A stretch of 32,955 nucleotides of DNA, taken from Anaerolineae bacterium. GTDB taxonomy: Bacteria; Chloroflexota; Anaerolineae; J036; Brachytrichaceae. Below, piece after piece: positions 23,701 to 31,428 of this stretch. The notes under the pieces are model-generated. The model saw only the letters and a list, made by a program, of their open reading frames with translations. It ran no database searches and was not told the DNA's origin. Numbering within the stretch: position 1 is the stretch's first letter; every line of letters starts with the position of its first letter. The translations under genes were made by a program, and so were the position numbers. The DNA lies in NCBI GenBank assembly GCA_023511655.1, contig JAIMBB010000023.1:1-32955 (forward strand), read 5' to 3'.

Positions 23701-24966
23701 ATGCTCACATGCATCTCGCTAACTACACCTCGTGCGGTTCTCCTCGCCGGCGTGATCGTCTTCAGCACAGCGCTGCCGGTCCAGATTACAAATGCAACTC
23801 GGCCCGCGGCGATGGACCCGCGCGGCCGCGTCCCTGGCGTCCCCGACTTCGCCTGCCCCAGGCCGCGCGCGGCCGCGACGCGCTTCGGCTACGGCATTCA
23901 GAGCAACTGGCCCGTCGGCGACATCGGCTACTGGAATTCAGTGATGGCCGGCCAGTTGAAGATGAACTGGACGCGCGCCAAGGTGAACTGGTATGAGTTC
24001 GAGCCGGGGCCAGGCGCGCCCAACACCTATCAGTTTCAGTTGTTCGACGCCTTCGTGGCCGACGCGAATAAGAAGGGCTTGAACATCGTCGCGACGATCA
24101 CGCAGCCGCCGCAGTGGACGCGCGTCACGCCGCCACGGAACCCTGGCCAACGGCCTAGCCCGCCCGAAGCGATCGAGGAGGGCGTGCGTTTCTTCCGGCT
24201 GATCGCGGCCCGTTACCGAGGCTGCATTCAAGCCATCGAGGTGTTGAACGAGACCAACCTCGACCGTGAATGGGTGGTCGCCTCGGGCGAGTTGAAGGCG
24301 GCGGACTATGTTGACTTTCTGCGCGCGGTGACGCCGGCCTTGCGGGCCATTGACCGCCGGTTGGTCATCATCATGGCCGCACCTTCACCCACCGGCGCGA
24401 ACGTTCCCGGTGTGGCGCAGGACGACTTCCTGTATCTGGAAGATTTCGTGCGCGCCGGCGGCTTGAACTTCGTGGATTGCATCGGCGTGCATTTGAATGG
24501 CTACAACATGCCGCCGGATAAACGCTGGAACGAGGGCTACAACGATCCCACAGCCCGCTTCCGCGGTCCGTTCGACAATCCGCATCACTCGTGGTCGTTC
24601 ATCAGCACGATCGAGGGCTATCGCCAGCGCACCAACAAGCCGATGTGCGTGACCGAGTTCGGCTGGGCCTCGGCCGAGAACCTGACGCGCAAGGATGGTT
24701 CGCCTTTGAACGGCGTTGCGCCTGGCTTCGACTTTGCGCTGGACAACACCGAGCAGGAGCAGGCCGCGTGGATCGTGAACGCCTTTCAAATCCTGCGTCG
24801 CCTGGGCTATGTGCGCTTCGGCATCGTCTTCAACCTGGACTTCATCCAGAAGATCGGCCAGAACCCCGATGAGCCCGGCGGCGACCCGGCGCTGTATAGC
24901 GTGATTCGCCAGAACGGCGCGCCGCGCCCAGCATTCGAGGCCATCCGCGACATGCCGCGCCGTTAG
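23701..24966 (+). CDS. secreted glycoside-hydrolase-like protein (clan GH-A fold)
   Basis: The 421-residue protein has a hydrophobic N-terminal segment (about 10-30) that should act as a signal peptide. The rest looks like a (beta/alpha)8 glycosidase of clan GH-A, such as GH39 or GH5 relatives: RFGYGIQSNWP at the first strand, TRAKVNWYEFEPGPG, and NIVATITQPPQWTR. The acid/base is E184 in IEVLNETNLDREW and the nucleophile is E319 in MCVTEFGWAS, placed 135 residues apart as expected. The family and substrate cannot be fixed. No carbohydrate-binding module is visible. It is convergent with the sugar operon at 24984, leaving a 17-base gap, and may supply sugars to it, which is inference. Confidence 0.8.
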   Translation: MLTCISLTTPRAVLLAGVIVFSTALPVQITNATRPAAMDPRGRVPGVPDFACPRPRAAATRFGYGIQSNWPVGDIGYWNSVMAGQLKMNWTRAKVNWYEFEPGPGAPNTYQFQLFDAFVADANKKGLNIVATITQPPQWTRVTPPRNPGQRPSPPEAIEEGVRFFRLIAARYRGCIQAIEVLNETNLDREWVVASGELKAADYVDFLRAVTPALRAIDRRLVIIMAAPSPTGANVPGVAQDDFLYLEDFVRAGGLNFVDCIGVHLNGYNMPPDKRWNEGYNDPTARFRGPFDNPHHSWSFISTIEGYRQRTNKPMCVTEFGWASAENLTRKDGSPLNGVAPGFDFALDNTEQEQAAWIVNAFQILRRLGYVRFGIVFNLDFIQKIGQNPDEPGGDPALYSVIRQNGAPRPAFEAIRDMPRR

Positions 24967-24983
24967 GTCGTCAGCTTGCGCAG

Positions 24984-25631
24984 CTATTCGGCCGCCGGGG
25001 CCAACGACTGCTCGATCGTCTTGATGATTAGCCAGGCGCTGGTGGCGCCGGCATCCTGGTAGCCGCGCGCGCGTTCGCCCAGCCGGCTGGCGCGACCCCG
25101 CTTCGGGATCAAGTGCCTGGTGTTCTCTACTCCCGCCCACGCAGCGGCAGTGGCGCGGCGCAGCCCTTCGTCGAGCGGCGCGCCTTCATCTGCTGCCGTT
25201 CGCAAAGCCTGCGCCGCCGGCAGCCAGGCGTCCAGCAGCGTCTTGTCGTTCAGCTCCGCCTTGCCGATGGCTTGCATCTCGCGCGCTATCGCCTCGTAGA
25301 TCGCGGCCCAGTCGGCTGTAGTGTTTAGCGTTGCCTTGCCGGCTACTGCGCGGGCGGCCGCGGCAAATGCGCCTTCGTATAGTGCGCCCGACGCCGCGCC
25401 GACCTCGTCGGCGAACGCCTCGGCCACAGTGCGAAAGGCGATCTCAGGGCTGGGGTTCTCCAACGTCGCCAGCGCCCTGCGCGCGGTGCGCATGCCGATG
25501 GTCATGCTCACGCCGTGGTCGCCGTCGCCCACCTCGCTGTCCAGCGTACACAGATAGTCTTTGTTGGCTTCGATCGCGTTCGCCACGTTCGACAATACGG
25601 CAGAGACTGTGTTTCCGTCAATGTTTTTCAT
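24984..25631 (-). CDS. dhaL: DhaL-type ADP/ATP-binding subunit of a dihydroxyacetone-type kinase
   Basis: DhaL holds the nucleotide and pairs with DhaK, which holds the substrate. The 215-residue length is typical. The magnesium-binding aspartates lie in LDSEVGDGDHG (D31, D36, D38), and the glycine-rich nucleotide loop is GAASGALYEGAF. The C-terminal signature GRASRLGERARGYQDAGATS is present. There is no dhaM gene nearby, so phosphoryl transfer is probably from ATP rather than the PTS, as in L-erythrulose kinases. It is the last gene of the operon, 64 bases after dhaK; GGAAG lies close to its ATG. Confidence 0.92.
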   Translation of the reverse strand: MKNIDGNTVSAVLSNVANAIEANKDYLCTLDSEVGDGDHGVSMTIGMRTARRALATLENPSPEIAFRTVAEAFADEVGAASGALYEGAFAAAARAVAGKATLNTTADWAAIYEAIAREMQAIGKAELNDKTLLDAWLPAAQALRTAADEGAPLDEGLRRATAAAWAGVENTRHLIPKRGRASRLGERARGYQDAGATSAWLIIKTIEQSLAPAAE

Positions 25632-25695
25632 GCTTCCACGAAGTTCGCGAAGGGCACGGGGGTTCCTGGAGTGATTTCGTGTCCCTCGTCGATGA

Positions 25696-26688
25696 TTAGA
25701 ACTGTCGGATCATCGGTGTGTGGATCGGCATGGCCAGCAGGTCGTGCAGCTCGGCGTCCAATCGCATGAGCGACACCGACGCGCCGGCCATCTCCAGCGA
25801 GGTAGCATATTCGCCGACGTATTTGCGCCGGATGGTGATCCGTCGTGCATCGAGAATTTGTTTCACCCGCCGGTAGATCACGTAAAGCTCTTCGTACGGC
25901 GTCGCGCCCAGTCCGTTCACCAGCACCGCCACGTCGCTGCCGGTGTAATCCAGATCGCCCAGGATGGTCTCGACCAGCTCGTCAACGATGGTGTCCACGG
26001 GGACGACCTTGGTGCGGCGCACGCCCGGTTCGCCGTGCACGCCGAGGCCCACCTCCATCTCGTCGTCGGCGATGGTGAAGGTGGGCTTACCGTTGGCGGG
26101 CACGGTGCACGCGGTGAGTGCTACGCCCATGGTGCGCGTGTTGGCGTTGGCCTTGCGCGCCGTGGCAACGACGGCGTCGAAGTCAGCCATGGTCTCGGCT
26201 TTGGCGCCGATGACTTTGACCACGAGGAACGCGCCAGCGATGCCGCGCCGGTTGTGCGCTTCGCTTGGCGGCGCTGACGCCACATCGTCGGTGCCCAGCA
26301 CTGTGGCGACGCGAATCCCCTCCGCTTCTGCCATGGCTGCGGCGCGATCGAAGTTCAGCACGTCGCCGGCGTAGTTTCCGTAGAAATACACCACACCCGC
26401 GCCGCCGTTGGCCGCGCGCGTCGCTTCCAGGATCGGCTTGGCAGGGGGCGAAGCAAAGATGTTGCCGGCGGGCGCTGCATCCGCGCCACCCTTGCCGACG
26501 TAGGCGGTGTAGAGCGGCAGATGGCCGGAGCCGCCGCCCACCACCACGCCGACCTTGCCAGGGATCGGCGCGTCAATGCGAGCGATGGCGCGCCGCCCGA
26601 CGCGCTTGATCAGATCGTCGTGCGCGGCACAAAAGCCCTCCAGCATTTCCTCGACGAAGTCGAAGGGGTCGTTGATGAGCTTTTTCAT
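25696..26688 (-). CDS. dhaK: DhaK-type kinase substrate-binding subunit
   Basis: DhaK binds a short ketose covalently as a hemiaminal and presents it to DhaL for phosphorylation. The active residues fall at the same numbers as in E. coli DhaK: H56 in GGGSGHLPLY, D109 in NYAGDVLNF and H218 in LGVHGEPG, the last being the covalent attachment site. The N-terminus MKKLINDPFDFVEEML is standard, so ATG 26688 is the start although no Shine-Dalgarno precedes it. Length is 330 residues. Kinases of this type act on dihydroxyacetone, erythrulose or related ketoses; TIM-like and RpiB-like isomerases in the same operon point to a tetrulose or a larger ketose rather than dihydroxyacetone alone. Confidence 0.92.
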   Translation of the reverse strand: MKKLINDPFDFVEEMLEGFCAAHDDLIKRVGRRAIARIDAPIPGKVGVVVGGGSGHLPLYTAYVGKGGADAAPAGNIFASPPAKPILEATRAANGGAGVVYFYGNYAGDVLNFDRAAAMAEAEGIRVATVLGTDDVASAPPSEAHNRRGIAGAFLVVKVIGAKAETMADFDAVVATARKANANTRTMGVALTACTVPANGKPTFTIADDEMEVGLGVHGEPGVRRTKVVPVDTIVDELVETILGDLDYTGSDVAVLVNGLGATPYEELYVIYRRVKQILDARRITIRRKYVGEYATSLEMAGASVSLMRLDAELHDLLAMPIHTPMIRQF

Positions 26689-26706
26689 GATGAAGATTGT
26701 GGGTGA

Positions 26707-26773
26707 AGAATGCAGAATTGAGAAAAGGGATGGACGCTCCTATTTCTCGATTCTCAATTCTGCATTCTCAATT
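26707..26773. repeat. heptad-based inverted repeat at the rpiB 3' end
   Basis: The left arm gaatgcagaattgaga (26708-26723) is the exact complement of tctcaattctgcattc (26752-26767). The right half is also a tandem array of 7-base units (attctca, attctgc, attctca from 26750). The stem overlaps the rpiB-like stop codon region and encodes its last ten or so residues. Transcribed, it would form a 16-bp or longer hairpin between the rpiB-like gene and dhaK. Confidence 0.7.
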
Positions 26774-27216
26774 TGCGCGATCTTCCCCACTTTGCGCGCG
26801 CTCGCGCCGCCTTGAAACTCGCTGGCCATCCACACGTCCACGATCTGCTTGGCCAGCTCGGGGCCGATCACGCGGGCGCCCAGGGTGATGATCTGCGCGT
26901 TGTTGCTCTTGCGCGCGCGCTCGGCGGAGTAGGTGTCGTGCGCCTGCGCGGCGTATACGCCCTGGACCTTGTTTGCCGTGATCGCCATGCCGATGCCCGT
27001 GCCGCAGATCAGGATGCCGCGCTCGAATTTGTGCGCGGCGATATCCTTCGCCAGCATGACGGCCACGTCGGGATAGTCAATCGGATCGGGCGTGCTGGGG
27101 CCGTAGTCCGCGACCTCAATCCCCTGCGACTCGAGATGCTTCTTGATGATCTCTTTCAACTGATAGCCGGCGTCGTCTGCGCCGATAGCGACAATTGATT
27201 TCGCTCGCTGGTTCAT
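26740..27216 (-). CDS. rpiB: RpiB/LacA/LacB-family sugar-phosphate isomerase
   Basis: This small aldose-ketose isomerase is of the ribose-5-phosphate isomerase B family. The catalytic cysteine is C71 in GILICGTGIGMAI, and HDTYSAERARKSN follows with the conserved His-Asp-Thr-Tyr. The N-terminal motif reads GADDAGYQLKE instead of the usual GSDHAG: the substrate-facing His is Asp (D15). I associate this ADDAG form with divergent members found beside DhaK-type kinases, such as D-erythrulose-4-phosphate isomerases. The family core ends near residue 148; the last ten residues (IENAELRIEK) come from an intergenic repeat. GGAGG precedes ATG 27216. Role as a canonical RpiB cannot be excluded. Confidence 0.85.
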   Translation of the reverse strand: MNQRAKSIVAIGADDAGYQLKEIIKKHLESQGIEVADYGPSTPDPIDYPDVAVMLAKDIAAHKFERGILICGTGIGMAITANKVQGVYAAQAHDTYSAERARKSNNAQIITLGARVIGPELAKQIVDVWMASEFQGGASARKVGKIAQIENAELRIEK

Positions 27217-27237
27217 CCTCGTTCCTCCGGAGGAAGA

Positions 27238-29214
27238 TTAAATCACCCGTTCGTTGCCGCCGTCAACCGGGATCTGCGCGCCGGTGGTCTTGGCAAACAG
27301 TGGACCGCACAGCTCGGCAGCCAGTTCGGCCACATCGTGGCTCGTCACCTCGACCTGCAGGACGTTGTTGCGCTTGTATTGTTCGACGGTCAAGCCGTAG
27401 CTCTCGGCCCGCGCAGCCAGCACCTCCTCGCTCCAGATGCCAGTGTCGAACACGGCGTTGGGATGGATGACGTTCACGCGGATGCCGTCGGCGCCCCATT
27501 CCAGCGCCGCCACGCGCGCGAGCTGGGTGAGTGCAGCCTTGGATGCCGAGTAGGCTGCCGCGCCGGGACCGGGCGCCGGCACGTTCTTCGAGCCGATGAT
27601 CACGACGCGACCGCCGCGCGGCGCGAGCTTGAGCAAAGGATGAGCTTCTCGCATCAGCGCCAGGTTGGCATCCAGGTTGACGCGCAACGTCCGTTGCCAG
27701 GTCGGCGTATCCAGCGCGGCGATGCGCTGGCTGGATGGGAAGATGCCGGCATTCAACACCAGCACGTCCAGCCCTCCGAATGCGCGCACCGTTTGTTCCA
27801 ACGCCTCTCGCAAGGCGGATTCGTCGGTCACGTCGGCCACGATGCCACGATAGGCCGGTGAGGGGAAGGCGCCAACGATGGCCGGATTGAGGTCGAGGCC
27901 CACCACCGCTGCCCCGCGCTTGAGCAGCGATTGGGCGCAAGCCCGGCCGATGCCGGAAGCTGCGCCGGTCACCAGAGCAACTTCGCCCAGGAATACCTCT
28001 GAGGCTGCGGGTTTCTTCAACTTGGCGAGCTCCAGATCCCAGTACTCGACCCGAAAGAGGTCTTCTGCCGGCAGAGCCTGCCAACCGCCCAGCGACTCGG
28101 CGTGCAGGATGACGTCTATCGTCTGCGTGTAGATCTCGGCGGCGATGCGCGCATCCTTTACACTGCGGCCGGCGGTGAGCATGCCCAGCTCCGGATCGAG
28201 GATCACGCGCGGGGCCGGATCGAGCATGGTAAGCGGCCCGTTGATCAGGGCGCGGTGTTGCTCGAAGTAGGCTTCGTATTCGCTGCGGTAGCCGGCCACG
28301 TCGCGCCCGATCAGCGGCAGGCGCTTGGTGCGGATGATGTGATCGGGCGTGGCCGGCCCGCGCCGGGCGATGGAAGCCACATCGGAGCGACGGGCGAAGC
28401 CCAGTGACTTGTCGTCGCTGTGCGTGATCATGATCATCGGTGCGCCGGCCGCCGCGGACACTTCCTTGCGTAATGCGGCCAGCTCGGCGCGCAGCGGCCG
28501 CGCCGGCGGCGTGGCCGGTGGGAAGGCGATGTGCCAGGTGCCCATGCGCCGGATGTATTCCTCGGCGCGTGTCACCAGCTCAATCATTCGGCTATATGCC
28601 TCTTTGGCCGTCTCGCCAAAGGTGAACAGGCCATGACCCATCAGCACGATGCAGGACAGGCGCTTCACATCCGGGCAGGCAGCTAATCGCTCGGCGCAAG
28701 CCTTGGCCAGGGCAAATCCGGGCATGATGTATGGCACGATCAGGGCTTGTTCCCCGTAGAGATCGGCAATCCGTTGCGCGCCATCCGGCGTGTTGGCGAC
28801 GGCTAACAGCGCGTCTGCATGGGTGTGATCCACGAACTTGAAGGGCAGGATGGCGTGGAGGATGGATTCAACCGACGGCGCCGGCGCCTCGGGAGTGACG
28901 GCGTAGCTGCGCAACAGGCGCATCATCTCGGTATCTGGCAGGTATGCTAGCGTCGCCAACCGGGCGGTCGGTGCCAGACGCAGCGGCGTAAAGCCCCTGG
29001 CCTCGATGGTCGCCAGGTCCCATCCGCTGCCTTTGACGTAGAGCAGGTCCTCCTCTTCGCCGAAGACGTTGCGCTCGCGCGTCTTCACCGAGGTGTTGCC
29101 GCCGCCGTGCAGCACGAGCGACCGCTCGCATCCCAGCAGGCGCGAGCTATAAACCCGTTGGGCCAGATCGCCGACGCATGCGGCCGCTTCGATATCGTTC
29201 CAGAGGTTTTGCAT
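27238..29214 (-). CDS. bifunctional aldolase / short-chain dehydrogenase (RhaEW-like)
   Basis: This 658-residue fusion joins a class II (zinc) aldolase to a short-chain dehydrogenase. Aldolase part, about 1-400: LHGGGNTSVK for phosphate binding, the zinc ligands in VDHTHADAL near residue 130, and VLMGHGLFTFG. Dehydrogenase part, about 410-658: VTGAASGIGRACAQ cofactor motif, LNAGI, and the catalytic Tyr/Lys in AAYSASKAAL. In Chloroflexus and bacilli, such fusions cleave L-rhamnulose-1-phosphate to dihydroxyacetone phosphate and lactaldehyde and oxidise the aldehyde. No rhamnose isomerase or rhamnulokinase is present here, so the substrate may be another ketose phosphate. The gene starts 3 bases after the TIM-like stop and lacks a clear Shine-Dalgarno, so it is probably translated by coupling. 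Confidence 0.88.
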   Translation of the reverse strand: MQNLWNDIEAAACVGDLAQRVYSSRLLGCERSLVLHGGGNTSVKTRERNVFGEEEDLLYVKGSGWDLATIEARGFTPLRLAPTARLATLAYLPDTEMMRLLRSYAVTPEAPAPSVESILHAILPFKFVDHTHADALLAVANTPDGAQRIADLYGEQALIVPYIMPGFALAKACAERLAACPDVKRLSCIVLMGHGLFTFGETAKEAYSRMIELVTRAEEYIRRMGTWHIAFPPATPPARPLRAELAALRKEVSAAAGAPMIMITHSDDKSLGFARRSDVASIARRGPATPDHIIRTKRLPLIGRDVAGYRSEYEAYFEQHRALINGPLTMLDPAPRVILDPELGMLTAGRSVKDARIAAEIYTQTIDVILHAESLGGWQALPAEDLFRVEYWDLELAKLKKPAASEVFLGEVALVTGAASGIGRACAQSLLKRGAAVVGLDLNPAIVGAFPSPAYRGIVADVTDESALREALEQTVRAFGGLDVLVLNAGIFPSSQRIAALDTPTWQRTLRVNLDANLALMREAHPLLKLAPRGGRVVIIGSKNVPAPGPGAAAYSASKAALTQLARVAALEWGADGIRVNVIHPNAVFDTGIWSEEVLAARAESYGLTVEQYKRNNVLQVEVTSHDVAELAAELCGPLFAKTTGAQIPVDGGNERVI

Positions 29215-29217
29215 GTG

Positions 29218-30003
29218 TCAGGTGGTTTTCGTTGCGTGCAATTGTCTGGCAGCCAGCGCGTTGGTCAACACGGCGATGAAACTCTCAACGTTCCACCCGG
29301 CCCGACCGACGCCCATGCCGGCGGCTTGTGCCAGACGGGCATATTGTGCGCAATTCGCCGCGTCCACGCTGCCGCCATACAGGAGGGGCACGCTTTCTCC
29401 CGCTGCGCCGCACAGGTGGCGCAACACGCACCGAATGTTGTCGAATGCGCTGCTCACGTAGGTTGGGTCCGCCGGCGTGCCGCCTGCGCCGACCGACCAG
29501 ATCGGCTCGTAGAGCACGAGGAGCCGGTCGAATGCCTCGAAGCCTCGCAAGTCCAGCTTCAACTGCTGCGCCACGTAGTCCGCACCGGCTCCCGCTTCCT
29601 TCACTGCCGAAGGTTCGCCCACGCACAGCATGATCTTCAGGCCGTGCCGGGCGGCGGCGAGCACTTTTTTGTTCAGCGCGTCATCGGTCTCGCCGAACAG
29701 CGTGCGTCGTTCGGCGTGGCCGAGCATGACGAACTCCGCGCCGCACGCCTTGAGCATGGGTGGGGAGATTTCACCGGTGAATGCGCCTTCGTCCGCCCAA
29801 TGCATGTTTTGTGCGCCGATCATGATGGGCGATCCTTGTGCGGCCTCGGCGGCGGCTTCGATGGACGTGTAGGGCGGCGCGATCCACAACGCGGCTTGTC
29901 CTGCGTTGGGCACTGCTGTCAGGCGCTCGCGGAGCGCGTGGATGAACGCGCGCGTCTGATGCGGCGTCTGGTGCATTTTCAGGTTCGTGCCAAAGAGGAA
30001 CAC
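29218..30003 (-). CDS. tpiA: triosephosphate-isomerase-family protein
   Basis: The 261-residue TIM-barrel isomerase keeps all catalytic residues: K9 in FGTNLKMH, H96 in MLGHAERR and E166 in LYEPIWSVGAGG; the phosphate loop LLYGGSVDAAN is also present. Several positions differ from housekeeping enzymes: LGHSERR is LGHAERR, YEPVWAIGTG is YEPIWSVGAGG, and the last phosphate-binding segment reads GVGRAGWNVESF. Together with its place in the DhaK/DhaL/RpiB-like operon, this suggests a specialised paralogue such as EryH/LerI, which isomerises L-erythrulose-1-phosphate to D-erythrulose-4-phosphate. It could instead simply feed dihydroxyacetone phosphate from the adjacent aldolase into glycolysis. 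Confidence 0.88.
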   Translation of the reverse strand: MFLFGTNLKMHQTPHQTRAFIHALRERLTAVPNAGQAALWIAPPYTSIEAAAEAAQGSPIMIGAQNMHWADEGAFTGEISPPMLKACGAEFVMLGHAERRTLFGETDDALNKKVLAAARHGLKIMLCVGEPSAVKEAGAGADYVAQQLKLDLRGFEAFDRLLVLYEPIWSVGAGGTPADPTYVSSAFDNIRCVLRHLCGAAGESVPLLYGGSVDAANCAQYARLAQAAGMGVGRAGWNVESFIAVLTNALAARQLHATKTT

Positions 30004-30022
30004 CGCTCGGCATCCGGCAAGG

Positions 30023-30349
30023 TCAGCTTTCGACCGTCCCCGATTCGTCGCGCTGTGCCTGCAGCGTCGGAGGGGGCGCAGGCAGCACGTGGCTCCACAA
30101 GATGAAAGCCAGGGTGGAGACGACCAGGAGCAGGAAGCCCGGTTCCAGCAGCGAGAGCGTCAAGGCCTGGAACATCATCGCCAGGCCGGTCACCATGCCG
30201 GCGATGATCACGCCCATGATCAGCCCATAGCGCCGCGCGGGCACCTTGCCTCCCAGCCTTTTCTCCGCGATTTGGATCAGCCGGATGAACAGCCCGAGGA
30301 TGACGAAGAAGCCGACGATGAAGATCAGGAACTGCAGGGTGGGGTTCAT
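30023..30349 (-). CDS. small integral membrane protein
   Basis: The 108-residue protein has three hydrophobic segments (about 5-25, 42-62 and 66-88) and a polar Pro/Gln-rich tail. I recognise no family. Its ATG overlaps the stop of the upstream ATPase as ATGA, so the two are translationally coupled. It ends 19 bases before the TIM-like gene. The conserved placement would suit a membrane partner or anchor, but it is far too small to be a transporter permease. Function unknown. Confidence 0.7.
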   Translation of the reverse strand: MNPTLQFLIFIVGFFVILGLFIRLIQIAEKRLGGKVPARRYGLIMGVIIAGMVTGLAMMFQALTLSLLEPGFLLLVVSTLAFILWSHVLPAPPPTLQAQRDESGTVES

Positions 30350-31428
30350 AGCAGAGAATTTCGACCGAACGATAACCGATTGCCACTCCTGGGGTCGAAG
30401 AAATGCAGCCGCTCGCGCACGATGTGATAGCGCACCTCGCTGCCGATGGTGAAATCTGCGATGCCGCTCACTGTGCTCAGGATGCTGTGTCGGCCCGACC
30501 GGATGTGCACGATGGTCTCCACGCCGAGCGGCTCGAGCAAGGTCACCTGTCCGCTCAGGTCGCCGTCGGGGCTAATTTGCACATCTTCGGGGCGAAAGCC
30601 GAGTGTGAACGTGTCGGGCAGGGCGGCGTGATCGGGGGCGGGGAGCTGGATCATGCTGTCCGACACGCGAATGAGGCCGTCCGACCGCACTGCCGGATAC
30701 AGGTTGATGCGTGGCACGCCGACCAGCTTGGCCACGAACGTGGTGGCGGGGAAGTCGTAGATATCCCGCGGCGTGCCCACCTGCACCAGCACGCCTTCGC
30801 GCAGCACGCCGACGCGGTCGGCCAGCGTCATCGCCTCGATCTGGTCGTGAGTAACGAACAGCGTGGTGCTGTGCGCCTCGCGCTGCAGGCGATTGAGCTC
30901 GATGCGCAGTGCCTCGCGCAGCTTGGCGTCCAGGTTGGACAGCGGCTCGTCCATCAGGAAGATGCGTGGGCGACGCACCAGTGCCCGCCCCAGGGCGACG
31001 CGCTGCATCTCGCCGCCCGACAGGTTGCGCGTGGAACGTTGCAGCAAATGGCTGATGCGCACGCGCTCGGCAGCCTCGCCCACGCGCTGCTTGATCTCGT
31101 CCTCGCTCAGGTTGCGGCCGGGCGCGCGCAGTGGGAAGGCCAGGTTGTCGTAGACCGACATGGTCGGGTAGAGCGAGTAGTATTGGAAGACGAAAGCGGT
31201 ATCGCGCTCGGCGGGTGTGGCGTCGTTTACCGGCTCGCCGTCGAAGAGGACATCGCCTGCGTCCTGTCGTTCCAGGCCGGCCACCACGCGCAGGGTGGTC
31301 GTCTTGCCCGCGCCGGTCTGGCCGAGCAGCACGAAGAACTCGCCGTCCTGGACGGTGAAGCTCACGTCGTGCAGTGCGACGACCGAGCCGAATCGCTTGG
31401 TGATGTTGCGTAGTTCAACGGTAGACAT
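30346..31428 (-). CDS. MalK/UgpC-like ABC transporter ATPase
   Basis: This 360-residue ATPase is of the carbohydrate uptake (CUT1) group. Walker A is GQTGAGKTT (36-44), the signature LSGGEMQRVALGRAL, Walker B IFLMDEPLSNLD, and the H-loop FVTHDQIEAMTLADRV. A C-terminal regulatory TOBE-like domain follows (GFRPEDVQISPDGD), as in MalK. It leads the sugar operon, but no CUT1 permease or binding-protein genes are in the window. It may serve several distant importers, like MsmX or UgpC in other bacteria. No Shine-Dalgarno precedes ATG 31428; a TAAACT box lies 13 bases upstream. Confidence 0.9.
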   Translation of the reverse strand: MSTVELRNITKRFGSVVALHDVSFTVQDGEFFVLLGQTGAGKTTTLRVVAGLERQDAGDVLFDGEPVNDATPAERDTAFVFQYYSLYPTMSVYDNLAFPLRAPGRNLSEDEIKQRVGEAAERVRISHLLQRSTRNLSGGEMQRVALGRALVRRPRIFLMDEPLSNLDAKLREALRIELNRLQREAHSTTLFVTHDQIEAMTLADRVGVLREGVLVQVGTPRDIYDFPATTFVAKLVGVPRINLYPAVRSDGLIRVSDSMIQLPAPDHAALPDTFTLGFRPEDVQISPDGDLSGQVTLLEPLGVETIVHIRSGRHSILSTVSGIADFTIGSEVRYHIVRERLHFFDPRSGNRLSFGRNSLL

